DNA from: Bryobacter sp.
Lineage (GTDB): Bacteria > Acidobacteriota > Terriglobia > Bryobacterales > Bryobacteraceae
DNA length: 52,992 nt
Direction of reading: 5' to 3'
Assembly: GCA_022843625.1 (NCBI GenBank)
Contig: JALHNH010000047.1
Location: 1 to 52,992 of the forward strand
A model generated the notes under the pieces. It ran no database searches. It saw only the letters and a list, made by a program, of their open reading frames with translations, and was not told where the DNA came from. The translations under genes were made by a program, and so were the position numbers. Within the stretch, counting starts at the first letter, position 1, and every line of letters starts with the position of its first letter. This document shows positions 8,006-16,981 of this stretch, piece after piece.

Positions 8006-9240
8006 CCCGCCACGCGAACCAAACGAGACTTGGACAAACAGGTTCTCAATTGCTCTGCAACGGCCCTAGCGAAGGGAGGAGGAAATGCATTACCGACCTG
8101 TCGGTATGCTGCGGTCTTCCCACCGCTAAATTGCCACTCATCGGGGAAGCCTTGGATTCGAGCGACCATCCTTACTGTCAATTTGGGCATGCCTAAGAAG
8201 TCTGGAGCGGGAGCTTCGTTGGCGATGCCGATACCATCGACCGCAAGACTGGCCCACGCCCGCCTCGATCTTGTTGGTCCAAGGTCAGGTCCTCCGTGCT
8301 TGTGCGACCCGCCCACTACAGTGGGCGCAATCTCATCCGCTTGCTCACGCCACGCCGACGCACCGCTCCAGCCGTTCGCCGCCATTAGATCAAAGAGCTT
8401 GGCCCCAACGGTCTCGGGCGAGGTCAGGGACTTCTCAGGCCAATAAAAATGTCCTGCATACTCGCTCCTCAGGCCCACAAATACAACCCTCGGACGCAAC
8501 TGGGGAACACCGAAATCGGAAGCGTTCATGAGCTTCCATCCAGTGACGTATCCCAGCTTCTTTAACTGCTCTTTTATGCTGTGGCGGTAGTCCACGAACA
8601 CTGCTTCTGCAAAACCTCGCACATTCTCAATCATTACCGCTTTCGGGCGAATTTGATCGACTAGCCGGATCATGGCAGGGAAGAGGTTACGTTCATCGAG
8701 ACTCCCTAGCTGTTTTCCCGCAACCGAGAATGGAGGACAGGGTAATCCCCCTGAGATAATATCCGCACCTTTAAAAGGCGAACCGTCGAACTTGTTAAGA
8801 TCTTCCTCAAACACGATTCGATTTTTTACCCACTGGGGTCGATTGAGACGCAGAGTGGCACATGCATGTTTGTCAAGCTCAACGAGTCCTATGTGTTCGA
8901 AACCAGCTTGCTCGTAGCCTAGGGCCTGACCGCCAGCCCCAGCGCACAGTTCAAGGGTGGTCAATCCGCACTTTCCAGGCTTGCTTGTTGCTGCGCTTCG
9001 CCTAATAGATTTGGTCAGCCAAGGGTTCTCGGACATCTCCGGGAAGAGATTTACGGTTCTATCGTCGATTTGTCGTCGCACTGTTTCTGATTCACGTATC
9101 GGCAACTTCTTTGTCTTGTTAATCAGTTCTTTCATTGCGCGCAATCCTAATAGCATCCTTATTTTAAGAATTCTGTTCCATGTTGCCACGGTCCTGTGCC
9201 GCCTGATCCATATGTCGTAGGACTGCTGCAACTTGTTCAT
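8002..9240 (-). CDS. DNA (cytosine-5-) methyltransferase of the NgoMIV-type system
   Basis: A 412-residue C5-cytosine methyltransferase that would protect the host from the adjacent endonuclease. The ten-motif order is intact: motif I LELCAGAGGQALG (about residue 95), the catalytic Cys in GGLPCPPFS (motif IV), ENVRG (VI), QLRPRVVFVG (VIII), RMVARIQGFPDEW (IX) and QVGNAFPPPFARAV (X). The target recognition region lies between motifs VIII and IX. The first 85 or so residues are basic and unlike the core, so the true start may be one of the internal Met codons (for example MKELINKTKKLPI, residue 36, near 9135); no strong Shine-Dalgarno sequence decides it. It heads the two-gene unit with the endonuclease and lies downstream of the frameshifted unknown gene. 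Confidence 0.92.
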   Translation of the reverse strand: MNKLQQSYDIWIRRHRTVATWNRILKIRMLLGLRAMKELINKTKKLPIRESETVRRQIDDRTVNLFPEMSENPWLTKSIRRSAATSKPGKCGLTTLELCAGAGGQALGYEQAGFEHIGLVELDKHACATLRLNRPQWVKNRIVFEEDLNKFDGSPFKGADIISGGLPCPPFSVAGKQLGSLDERNLFPAMIRLVDQIRPKAVMIENVRGFAEAVFVDYRHSIKEQLKKLGYVTGWKLMNASDFGVPQLRPRVVFVGLRSEYAGHFYWPEKSLTSPETVGAKLFDLMAANGWSGASAWREQADEIAPTVVGGSHKHGGPDLGPTRSRRAWASLAVDGIGIANEAPAPDFLGMPKLTVRMVARIQGFPDEWQFSGGKTAAYRQVGNAFPPPFARAVAEQLRTCLSKSRLVRVAG

Positions 9241-9364
9241 AGCTTAGCGCTTTGGCCTACTCGCTCGCTATCAATATTTGGGAATAGCCTTCATGGCGCT
9301 TTGCCTGCTTATCCAAGTATTTCATCATCTCAATGCAGGCTTTTAGTGCGCTTTTCCTGGGTTT

Positions 9365-10241
9365 TTATTTTTCGATGGCGCGGCGCAATCTTGCAGCCTC
9401 TTGGTCGAGTCCTGCTTTTTGGAGTGCATATTGCGCATCCCAGACCAGTCGTTCGAGACGCTGAATTTCCGCCTCTCGTTGGGCGACTGCTGCATCGTGT
9501 CCAGCCCATTGTCGAATCAATGCCCAGGCTGCGCGCATTTTTTTGGAGGAGCCCGACGAGATACATTTCTCCACCCGAGACCTTTCGAGTCCATTCTTGT
9601 TCAGTGGCATCAATGCCAACGAGGACTGTTGCTGGTTCTGCAGCACAGAACTTCTGCGCGAGCTTGATGGCAAAGTCGAATGACAGCCTAATGCGACCTG
9701 CACGATCCACGTACCCTGGAGACTGCACTTCGATAGCCGGGAGCTTGGCACGCGTACTGAAGCGGGTGAGCGCATCTGGGGATCCCGAAAGAATTCCTTT
9801 GTAGAAGGAGAGGTCGTCGCCGATACTATCAAACACCTCATAGAGAGCAGCGGGAACCGGAGCATCGTCACCTTGGTAGCCGAGTTCCTTATTGTGTTCA
9901 CGCAGGCGCCGCTCGCAGGCTTCCTCCTTGAGAAAGGCCTTGCGTTCTTTCCATGGGGCGATGATCTGTGCAGACGTGACGTAGTCTACGAGCCCTTGAT
10001 TTGGCTCTATCCACTCGACTTTCCACTTGTTGGCTCGGATGTGCGCGACAACGCGCACATGTTGCACAATCGCATCCGGCGAGTTGCTTTCTCGCATGGC
10101 GTATTCTTGATTTGGCTTGATCTCAGCTCTTATCACGATGCCAGTGTAATCAAACTGCGCCCCGTTGTTGCTGCAAAAAGTTCTTGAACATTGTTGTTGC
10201 AATCGAATGGAATTTCGACCACTTGATAGCCAATAGGCCAA
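9365..10241 (-). pseudogene. Unknown island gene, frameshifted at an A7 run
   Basis: Two overlapping minus-strand frames together make one plausible protein. The upstream frame reads protein-like from about 10136 (IRAEIKPNQEYAMRE..., VEWIEPNQGLVDYV, PWKERKAFLKEEACERR) to VGLLQK, then degenerates. The other frame continues with MRAAWALIRQWAGHDAAV and a helical tail ending RLRRAIEK and a stop at 9365. Removing one T from the T7 run at 9538-9544 (A7 in the mRNA) joins them perfectly. Start candidates are an in-frame GTG near 10136 and an ATG near 10097; the extreme N-terminus back to 10241 looks non-native. I recognise it only as a conserved hypothetical type often near nucleic-acid enzymes; the function is unknown. 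The change could be a real mutation, programmed slippage or a base-calling error. Confidence 0.7.
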
Positions 10242-10245
10242 AAAG

Positions 10246-12711
10246 CTAACGCTTCAGCCCCCCAACCCCCGGATACGGCGTCCCATACCCCTTAGCCTCC
10301 CCCCACAAAATCCGGTTCAATAGATCCGTCGGCACATCGTCCACCTCGCTCCAGTTCATCTTGGCCGACTCCTCTGCCGCCCAGCGTTCCCGGCCCTTCA
10401 GTGCCTTCAGCGGCGGATTCAACTCGTCCAGCTTCACTTGCGCCTTCAAGTGGGTATACGGCTTAAGATCCGCCTCCTTCACGAAAACGCTGTTCATCGC
10501 GCGTGCTGCCTTTAGAAACTGCGTCTTCGGTTCAATCCGGAACACATCCTGAATGGTTCGCACCAGGCTTGTCTGGGTAAAGAAATTGGAGTTCAGCGAC
10601 TTCCGCTTGATGTGCGGCCCAATCGCCAGCGCTACCGTCCGGTTGCCTGCGACGTGGTCCACGCCGTCCTGCGCGTCGTCCTCCACCACCAGGATCAAAG
10701 ACTTGCCCCAGATCTTGCTCTTGCTGATCCCTTCCACCATCTGGCCCAGCGCCAGATCGTTGTCCGCCACCATCGCCCGCGGCGTCGGCGCTCCCGGATT
10801 CTTTCCCACCGTATGGTCGCTCGTCATGGTGACGATCGTTAGATTCGGCGTCGTCCCGTCTTTTTCCCATTTCCCCAAACGCTCGAGAAACGCCTCAGAC
10901 CGGATCACATCCGGAATCTTCATCTCACTCGGAGGGAACCGCTCATCGTAGATACCCTTCAACGACGGCACTCCGCACTTCGAGGCAATGACGTCGCGCC
11001 AGGTGCCCTTCTGATAGTGGTCCCAGTAGTAATTCCACGAAGGCAGCTCGCTCTCGTTCACATCCTTCACGAGCCCAGCCTTCGCATCAAAAATTGCGGG
11101 CAGCGACAGCGCTCCGAGCAGCTGCACCTTCAACGGCCGCCGCGCACCCTGCCAGAAAAAACCCTGGGGCGATACAGCCAAACCATCCGCCATATTCCAC
11201 GCATAGCCACGCGGAGCCGCCTGCAGCGCCCGCTCTACGTGATCGCTTACAAAGCCCATCATCAGCCACTGGTGCCCTTCAAAGCTGATCGCCCCCGTCG
11301 CGTAGAAGTTATCGAGCAGCACAAACTCCTCGGCCAGCGCATGATGATTCGGCGTGATTTCACGCGGGTAAATGGCAAACTCCTTCTTCCCATTTCCCAC
11401 CGGCATATCGCCGAAGACCTGGTCATAAGTGCGGTTCTCTTTGATCAGCAGAAACACATGCTCAATGCCCAACCGGTCGAGATCCTTCACTCCACCCTGC
11501 GCGGTAAACCTGGGCTCGCTGGCAAGCTTCACTTCGCGTTGCCCCGCTGCTGCCTGCGCCCGGCTCGGCGCGGGAATCGTCAGCAGGCTCCCTTCAAAGG
11601 CCCGGCTGTTGAACTTGCCCGGCTCCTGTTCCGTGTTGCCCACTCCCTTGATGTTCGCGACGCGCAAGTCGCCATTGCCATCGAGTGCCAATGCCGAGGG
11701 GAACCACCCAGTTGGCAGCGCGCCAATCACCTTGCCACCCTCCACAACCGACACCGCGTTATCGCCCGCGCAAGCTACATAGAGGCGGCTCCCGTCAGCG
11801 CTAAAGAGCACACCGATCGGCTGCCTGCCTGCGGCTATCGTCCTGGTCTTCCGAGTCTTCGTGTCAACCAGCGTCACCGTGTCGGAATGCCCATTGGCCA
11901 CAGCCACCTCGCCGCCATCTGGCCTCATGGCAAGCCCCGAAGGTGCGCGGTCCACCGCCACGTCCTGCCGCTTCCCATCCGCCAGCGACAGGATCGTCAA
12001 AGTTCCCGGCAGCACCGATCCGTTCGCGTCCACCGGCACATCTACCCCGCCGCTTGGTGCCGTCGCCGCCCCTGCCGGGATAGACGAGCCCGCACGGTTA
12101 GTAACATATGCGATCCCGTCCCGCACCACAACACCAAACGGCGCCAGGCCCGTCGGCCAACGCTTGGTCTCTTTCCGCGTTGCGCGGTCAAATGCTACCA
12201 GCACATTGTCCCGGTGCATGGCGACATATACAGTCTTGCCATCGGGCGAGAATGCGATGCCTGTCGGCACCGGATGGCCCGGCAGGTTCAACCTGTCCGT
12301 TTGAGTCACTTTGCCGTTTGCGCCAACGCCGATCAGCAGGAGGCTATCGGGCCCCGACCGAGTCGTTTCTGATGCCCAGATCTCTTTCCCGTCAGGAGAG
12401 AAAGCAATACCCGCGTAGGAAGTAGTCTTCGACTTCGCCCGGTCAACAATGCTCCCGCTGATTCCATCGAGAATCGCCACCTCTGTTCCGCTCAGCACGG
12501 CCAGCCAGCGCCTGGACGGATCAAACGCCATATCTACAGGCCTGCCCTTGAAGAACAATTGCGTCCCCCACGGCTTCACCAGTTGGTGGTTTACCAGCAG
12601 AAAGCTACCATCCACCTGCCGCCCCAGCAGGGTCGTCGAAATCATCGGCGCTGAAGCCGCGCCCAACGCGGCCACCACCGCCACCAGTAAACCAATCTTG
12701 CGAGATGTCAT
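10246..12711 (-). CDS. Secreted beta-propeller / phosphoesterase-family fusion
   Basis: An 821-residue exported protein. A Sec signal (IGLLVAVVAALGAASA) precedes a beta-propeller of YVTN/lactonase-like repeats (about residues 50-390) in which SPDGK, RPDGG and SADGS blade motifs recur. A phosphoesterase-family domain (about 410-790) begins with the hallmark HVFLLIKENRTYDQVFGDM and contains SDHT, VVEDDAQDG and DHV. This domain is related to acid phosphatases and phospholipase C of the PF04185 group, which hydrolyse phosphomonoesters or phospholipids outside the cytoplasm. Fusions of this kind are frequent in Acidobacteria; the substrate is unknown. The start is set at the Met eight codons into the longer frame (12735), directly before the signal peptide. 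Confidence 0.85.
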   Translation of the reverse strand: MTSRKIGLLVAVVAALGAASAPMISTTLLGRQVDGSFLLVNHQLVKPWGTQLFFKGRPVDMAFDPSRRWLAVLSGTEVAILDGISGSIVDRAKSKTTSYAGIAFSPDGKEIWASETTRSGPDSLLLIGVGANGKVTQTDRLNLPGHPVPTGIAFSPDGKTVYVAMHRDNVLVAFDRATRKETKRWPTGLAPFGVVVRDGIAYVTNRAGSSIPAGAATAPSGGVDVPVDANGSVLPGTLTILSLADGKRQDVAVDRAPSGLAMRPDGGEVAVANGHSDTVTLVDTKTRKTRTIAAGRQPIGVLFSADGSRLYVACAGDNAVSVVEGGKVIGALPTGWFPSALALDGNGDLRVANIKGVGNTEQEPGKFNSRAFEGSLLTIPAPSRAQAAAGQREVKLASEPRFTAQGGVKDLDRLGIEHVFLLIKENRTYDQVFGDMPVGNGKKEFAIYPREITPNHHALAEEFVLLDNFYATGAISFEGHQWLMMGFVSDHVERALQAAPRGYAWNMADGLAVSPQGFFWQGARRPLKVQLLGALSLPAIFDAKAGLVKDVNESELPSWNYYWDHYQKGTWRDVIASKCGVPSLKGIYDERFPPSEMKIPDVIRSEAFLERLGKWEKDGTTPNLTIVTMTSDHTVGKNPGAPTPRAMVADNDLALGQMVEGISKSKIWGKSLILVVEDDAQDGVDHVAGNRTVALAIGPHIKRKSLNSNFFTQTSLVRTIQDVFRIEPKTQFLKAARAMNSVFVKEADLKPYTHLKAQVKLDELNPPLKALKGRERWAAEESAKMNWSEVDDVPTDLLNRILWGEAKGYGTPYPGVGGLKR

Positions 12712-12765
12712 CGCTCCACAGACTATCAAGAACAAATGACGCTACGATGTCAAAAAACAACCAGT

Positions 12766-13737
12766 CTAAGCGGATTTGACCTCGGTCCAGAGGCGGTCCC
12801 GGAGGCGTTGGGTGGGGGCGGAGCTGGTTTGAAACCATTCCCCTTTTTCGAGGACCTCTTCGTTGTCCGTCGCACATGGGGAGGAGGCCCGGCTGGCTCT
12901 GCTGTTTGCCGCAGCAACCTGCGTTTTGTAGAGAAAGTTCAGGAAGTCGTGGGCTAGATCTTTGCGGCGGGATTCGGCCAGGATCGCTACGCAGTCGCAG
13001 TAAAGGCTATAGCCTTCCTGTGGGTGGACGAAGTGCAGGTGGGGAGCCTGGTCTATCGTTAGTTGCGCACTGCCTTGCCAGAGTTGGGCTGCCGTTACGT
13101 CGCCGGATGCTACCTGATCTCGCACCTCAGTATTGAGGTATGCCCTGAGGATTTTCTTTTGGTCTATCGCCAGCTTTTGAGCCTTGCGGAGCTCATCCAC
13201 AGAGTCGGTGTTGATGGAGTAGCCCAGGACTTTGAGACAGGCGGCGAAGACTTCGCTTGGCTCGTCGAGCATCGTTACCTTGCCTTTGTAGCTTTGGCTC
13301 CAGAGGTCTTGCCAACTGTTGATCGCGAGCTTGCTTGGGCAGAGGATGCCGCAGTTGGACCACAGATAAGGGAGGCTCCACTCGAGATTCTTGTCCCAGT
13401 CTGGTTTTTGAAAACGCCTGGCCAGATTCATCAGGTTGGGGAGTTTTCTGTGGTCTAGCGGAGTGAGGAGGCTCATCTCGCGCATGGGGTTGACCAGGCG
13501 GTTCTCCGGGAAGACTACGTCCCAACCGGAGTTACCCGACATGGTCTTTGCGATCGTTTCTTCGCTGCCTTCGATTACGGCGGAGTAGCGGACCTGGACG
13601 TTGAATTCCTGTTCGAAGGCGGGGACCGTTTCTTTGGCTATGTAGTCGGAATAGTTGATGACGTTGAGGCGGGGCTTGGTTTGGCTGGTGCAGCCGGCTA
13701 GCCCGCTCAGGGCGAGGAAGAAGTGGCGGCGTCTCAT
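12766..13737 (-). CDS. Polyamine-type ABC transporter substrate-binding lipoprotein (PotD-like)
   Basis: The last gene of the transporter operon: a 323-residue periplasmic binding protein. The N-terminus MRRRHFFLALSGLAGC combines an arginine pair with lipobox LAGC, so it is a lipoprotein, possibly Tat-exported. The mature part starts with LNVINYSDYIAKETVPAFEQEF, the usual opening of PotD/PotF-type spermidine/putrescine binders, followed by GWDVVFP and the hinge region LPYLWSNCGI. The C-terminal third (SRASRASSPCATDNEEV) is atypical. Its start overlaps the potC-like stop by ATGA. Polyamine specificity is inferred from family and operon; amino-sugar or other small-cation substrates cannot be excluded. 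Confidence 0.85.
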   Translation of the reverse strand: MRRRHFFLALSGLAGCTSQTKPRLNVINYSDYIAKETVPAFEQEFNVQVRYSAVIEGSEETIAKTMSGNSGWDVVFPENRLVNPMREMSLLTPLDHRKLPNLMNLARRFQKPDWDKNLEWSLPYLWSNCGILCPSKLAINSWQDLWSQSYKGKVTMLDEPSEVFAACLKVLGYSINTDSVDELRKAQKLAIDQKKILRAYLNTEVRDQVASGDVTAAQLWQGSAQLTIDQAPHLHFVHPQEGYSLYCDCVAILAESRRKDLAHDFLNFLYKTQVAAANSRASRASSPCATDNEEVLEKGEWFQTSSAPTQRLRDRLWTEVKSA

Positions 13738-14498
13738 GCTCGTTGCTCCAGACGCTGGCTGATTACGATCAAAACTCCCAGACCGAAAACGATGATGGTG
13801 GAGATGGCGTTAACGGCGGGGTTGACGCCCCTTCTAGCCATGCCATAGATGATCATCGGCAGGGTTTCGCTGTCGACGCCAGCGACCAGACTGGTGATCA
13901 CGTAATCGTCCAGTGACGTCGTAAAGGCTAGCAGGGCGGCGGCGATGATGCCGGGTTTGAGCATCGGCAGCGTGACGTGCCAGAAGGCTTCAAAGGGGGT
14001 GGCCCCTAAATCCTGGGCTGCTTCTTCGAAGGTGTTGTCCATGGTGCGAAGGCGAGCGAGGATCACCATCACAACGTAGACCAGACAGAAGCTGAGGTGG
14101 GCTAGCACTACGGTGTGCATCCCCAGTTGCAGGCTTAGCGTTCTGAAGATGATCTGGAAGAGGGCGAGCAGGGAGATGGCTGTTACGATCTCCGGGGTTA
14201 CCAGGGATACAGAGAGAGATGCAGTGATCCAACGGGCTTTTTTCTTCCAGAGGGCGTAGGCGGCCAGCGTGCCAATGATGGTTGCGAGGATGGTGGAGAA
14301 GGTGGCGATAACAAGGCTGTTGGCAGTGGCTTCTATTAGCGCCGGGTCGGTTAGTGCGGTCTGGTACCAGATGAGGGAGGCGCCCTCCCATTGGGTCAAT
14401 TTTGAAGAGTTGAAGCTGAAGATCGCGAGTACCACCAGCGGCAGGTGCAGGAAGACGTAGATTAGCGTTGCGTAGAGACCCAGCAGAGTTGGTCTCAT
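13734..14498 (-). CDS. potC: ABC transporter permease, PotC-like
   Basis: A 254-residue inner-membrane permease with six predicted helices. The first is LIYVFLHLPLVVLAIFSF, and the permease EAA loop is EEAAQDLGATPFEAFWHVTLP near residues 165-185. It pairs with the PotB-like protein to form the translocation channel. The open frame extends far upstream, but that part is only an out-of-frame shadow of potB. The real start is the ATG at 14496-14498, which overlaps the potB stop by ATGA, and the protein then begins MRPTLLGLYATLIYVFLHLP like other PotC proteins. Confidence 0.88.
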   Translation of the reverse strand: MRPTLLGLYATLIYVFLHLPLVVLAIFSFNSSKLTQWEGASLIWYQTALTDPALIEATANSLVIATFSTILATIIGTLAAYALWKKKARWITASLSVSLVTPEIVTAISLLALFQIIFRTLSLQLGMHTVVLAHLSFCLVYVVMVILARLRTMDNTFEEAAQDLGATPFEAFWHVTLPMLKPGIIAAALLAFTTSLDDYVITSLVAGVDSETLPMIIYGMARRGVNPAVNAISTIIVFGLGVLIVISQRLEQRA

Positions 14499-15319
14499 AG
14501 GACGTCTTCTCCGTTTCTGGTTACCGCCCAGAGACCGACCAGGACGATTGCCATCAGGATGAGCGAGGCGGCGGCGCCGAAGGGCCAGTCTCTTGCGGTT
14601 GTGAACTGGTTTTGCACCAGATTGCCGATCAGGATAGTGCTGCCACCGCCCAGGAGGTCGCTGGTGAGATAGGTTCCAAGGCTGGGTACGAAGACGAGGA
14701 AGGCAGCCGCCCGGAGGCCGGGGGTAGCGATGGGCAAGATGACTTTGAAGAGGGTGGTTGCTGGCTTTGCGCCAAGGTCTGCGGCGGCTTCTACCATCGA
14801 GTAGTCGAGGCGTTCGAGGGTTGAGTATATCGGCAGGATGGCCAGCGGGAGGCTGGTGTAGACGAGGCCGAGCAGGACGGCGCCATGATTGTAGAGCAGC
14901 GGTAGAGGCTCGCTGATCAGGCCGGTGGCCATCAGGATCGTGTTGAAGAGACCAGTGTCGCGCAGGAGAAAGACCCAGGCGTAGGTGCGGACGAGGAAGC
15001 TGGTCCAGAAGGGGAGCATGACGAGTTGGAGGAGCAGGTCGCGGCGCGGGCCGCTGCGGGTGATGTACCAGGCCAGCGGGAAGCCAAGGATAAGGCAGAG
15101 AATCGTGGTTTCGCCGGCGATCCAGAAGGAACGGAGGAGGATTTCGCCGTACAGAGGATCGATGAAGCGCTGGTAGTTTTCGAGCGTTAGAGGCAAGCCC
15201 TGGCCACCGTAGGGGCCGCGGGTCATGAGGCTGTAGGCGAGGACGATCGTCATCGGCACGAGGAAGAGGCCGATGGTGACGAGCGAGGCCGGGAGAAGAA
15301 AGATGCGGCGCAGGCTCAT
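14495..15319 (-). CDS. potB: ABC transporter permease, PotB-like
   Basis: A 274-residue membrane permease. The first helix is IFLLPASLVTIGLFLVPMTIVLAYSL; the EAA loop reads VEAAADLGAKPATTLFKVILP around residue 180. It forms the first half of the permease heterodimer with the PotC-like protein. I place the start at 15317-15319, where the ATG overlaps the potA-like stop codon by ATGA; an upstream Met 10 codons earlier lies within the potA frame and is less likely. Confidence 0.88.
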   Translation of the reverse strand: MSLRRIFLLPASLVTIGLFLVPMTIVLAYSLMTRGPYGGQGLPLTLENYQRFIDPLYGEILLRSFWIAGETTILCLILGFPLAWYITRSGPRRDLLLQLVMLPFWTSFLVRTYAWVFLLRDTGLFNTILMATGLISEPLPLLYNHGAVLLGLVYTSLPLAILPIYSTLERLDYSMVEAAADLGAKPATTLFKVILPIATPGLRAAAFLVFVPSLGTYLTSDLLGGGSTILIGNLVQNQFTTARDWPFGAAASLILMAIVLVGLWAVTRNGEDVL

Positions 15320-16266
15320 TGGAAGTGGAGCTCGTCTTCTTGGCGCCACCAGAGATGGACTTCGTCGCCGGGTTGGTAGCTTTGGTCAAAGCGGGAGACT
15401 TCAGCCGTTAGGGTTTCGTTTGCCTTTGTGCGGGCCTGGATGTGGATGAAGTTGCCGAGGAAGGTGGAATGGAGAACGGTGGCTGGGGTGGAGTTTTCCG
15501 TGGGAGTCTTTGAGATGCGGGTGGCTTCGGGGCGGAGGCCCATTTTGCCGAGCCAGTTCATGTCGCCGAGGAATTGGGCGACGAAGGGGGTGGCGGGCTT
15601 CAGGTAGATCTCATGAGGAGTGCCTGTTTGCTCTACGCGGCCTTTGTTCATGACGGTGATGCGGTCCGCCAGGGTTAGGGCTTCTTCCTGGTCGTGGGTG
15701 ACCATCAGGAAGGTGATGCCGACGCGGCGCTGGAGAGCTTTGAGTTCGAGGCGGACCTGCTGGCGAAGGTTGGGGTCGAGGGCGCTTAGGGGCTCGTCCA
15801 GCAGCAGGACGGCAGGGGCCAGGGCCAGGGATCGCGCCAGGGCGGCTCGTTGTTTTTCTCCGCCGGAGAGTTTGGCGGGGAGGCGGTCTTCTTTGCCGGT
15901 GAGCTGGACGAGGTCGAGGACTTCGGCGACCTTGTCGTTGATATTGGTGGTGGATTTTCTTTTGAGGCCGAACTCTACATTCTGACGGACGGTGAGGTGG
16001 GGAAAGAGAGCGTAGCTTTGGAAAACGGTAGAGACGTTGCGCTCATAGGGTGGGAGGTCGGCCACGTTTTGGCCTTCGAGGAGGACGGTGCCTGTGGTTG
16101 GGATCTCGAAACCGGCGACCATGCGGAGGGTGGTAGTTTTACCGCAGCCGGAAGGGCCAACGAGGGCGTGGAATTCGCCGGTGGGGAGGCTCAAGTGAAC
16201 GTCGTCGACGGCGCGGTGCGTGGGGAAGATTTTCGATACGCCGGTGAGGGTGAGGACGTCTGCCAT
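15316..16266 (-). CDS. potA: ABC transporter ATPase, PotA-like
   Basis: A 316-residue ATP-binding subunit, first gene of the operon. It carries Walker A GPSGCGKTTT (about 38-47), the Q-loop in VFQSYALFPH, signature LSGGEKQR (about 135), Walker B VLLLDEPLSALD and the H-loop MVTHDQEEA. A C-terminal regulatory TOBE-like part (about 240-316) is typical of the MalK/PotA subgroup. The four genes run potA-potB-potC-potD, each joined by an ATGA overlap, so expression is probably strictly coupled. No promoter element is clear in the 18 bases between this start and the sodA terminator hairpin. Confidence 0.9.
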   Translation of the reverse strand: MADVLTLTGVSKIFPTHRAVDDVHLSLPTGEFHALVGPSGCGKTTTLRMVAGFEIPTTGTVLLEGQNVADLPPYERNVSTVFQSYALFPHLTVRQNVEFGLKRKSTTNINDKVAEVLDLVQLTGKEDRLPAKLSGGEKQRAALARSLALAPAVLLLDEPLSALDPNLRQQVRLELKALQRRVGITFLMVTHDQEEALTLADRITVMNKGRVEQTGTPHEIYLKPATPFVAQFLGDMNWLGKMGLRPEATRISKTPTENSTPATVLHSTFLGNFIHIQARTKANETLTAEVSRFDQSYQPGDEVHLWWRQEDELHFQ

Positions 16267-16284
16267 TGCATCGAATCGTAACGC

Positions 16285-16309
16285 AAAAAGGCCCGCCTTG
16301 CGGCGGGCC
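16285..16309 (-). terminator. Rho-independent terminator of the superoxide dismutase gene
   Basis: An 8-bp GC stem (GGCCCGCC / GGCGGGCC) around a TTGC-like loop is followed on the minus strand by TTTTT (16289-16285). It lies 15 bases after the sod stop codon and ends transcription before the pot operon, which therefore needs its own promoter very close to its start. Confidence 0.82.
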
Positions 16310-16323
16310 CTTATGTATTTTGT

Positions 16324-16932
16324 TTAGCTGTTGAAGCGGGTATCGGCTTCTACCCAGTTGACGACGTTCCACCAGGAACCGATGTAGTCGGGACGGCGGT
16401 TCTGATACTTGAGGTAGTAGGCGTGTTCCCAGACGTCGAGGCCGATGATGGGGAAGTTGCCTTCCATCAGAGGGTTGTCCTGGTTGGGGGTGGAGGAGAT
16501 GACGAGCTTGCCGTCAGCGGTCTTGCTGAGCCAGGCCCAGCCGGAACCGAAGCGCGTGGTGCCAGCGGCGGCGAACTTTTCCTTGAAAGCATCGAAGGAG
16601 CCGAAGGTGGCGTCGATGGCTTCTGCGAGCTTGCCAACGGGGGTGCCGCCAGCGCCGGGGCCCAGGATGGTCCAGAAAAGGGAGTGGTTGTAGTGGCCTC
16701 CTCCGTTGTTGCGAACAGCTGCCTTGATTGTGTCGGGCACGATCGCAAGGTTGTTGGCCAGGAGTTCTTCGATGGTCTTGCCAGCCAGCTCGGGGGCGGA
16801 TTCCAGGGCCTTGTTCAGATTGGTGACATAGGCGTTGTGATGTTTGCCGTGATGGATCTCCATCGTGGCGGTGTCAATGTGCGGCTCGAGGGCGTCGTGC
16901 GCATAGGGGAGTGCGGGTAATGAGAATGACAT
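16324..16932 (-). CDS. sodA: Superoxide dismutase, Mn/Fe family (Mn-type residues)
   Basis: This enzyme (202 aa) dismutates superoxide to oxygen and hydrogen peroxide. Metal ligands are visible: H27 in MEIHHGKHH, the His of GGGHYNHSLFW, and Asp and His of the signature DVWEHAYY. The glutamine in TPNQDNPLM and the GSGWAWL motif favour the manganese form, although cambialistic enzymes exist. There is no signal peptide, so it is cytoplasmic. The start at 16932 (MSFSLPALPYAHD) matches the family; a longer frame starting at 16971 would overlap the fabI start region. It has its own terminator and is divergent from fabI with only 49 bases between start codons. Confidence 0.95.
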   Translation of the reverse strand: MSFSLPALPYAHDALEPHIDTATMEIHHGKHHNAYVTNLNKALESAPELAGKTIEELLANNLAIVPDTIKAAVRNNGGGHYNHSLFWTILGPGAGGTPVGKLAEAIDATFGSFDAFKEKFAAAGTTRFGSGWAWLSKTADGKLVISSTPNQDNPLMEGNFPIIGLDVWEHAYYLKYQNRRPDYIGSWWNVVNWVEADTRFNS

Positions 16933-16981
16933 GAGTTTCGGTGTTTTTCCTTTCACCAGTTTAGATGACACAATAGGATTT

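Noticed and set aside
9299..9364. Short minus-strand frame between the frameshifted gene and the methylase
   Set aside because: It would encode fewer than 25 residues and has no homologue that I recognise.
11017..12372. Long plus-strand frame of 451 codons opposite the phosphoesterase gene
   Set aside because: It is rich in His/Arg/Pro and has no motif; it is an antisense shadow of the GC-rich beta-propeller gene.
13734..15389. A 551-residue open frame covering both permease genes of the pot operon
   Set aside because: Its N-terminal 300 residues are Arg/Pro/His-rich and out of frame with PotB; only the last 254 residues are the PotC-like protein, whose ATG overlaps the potB stop.
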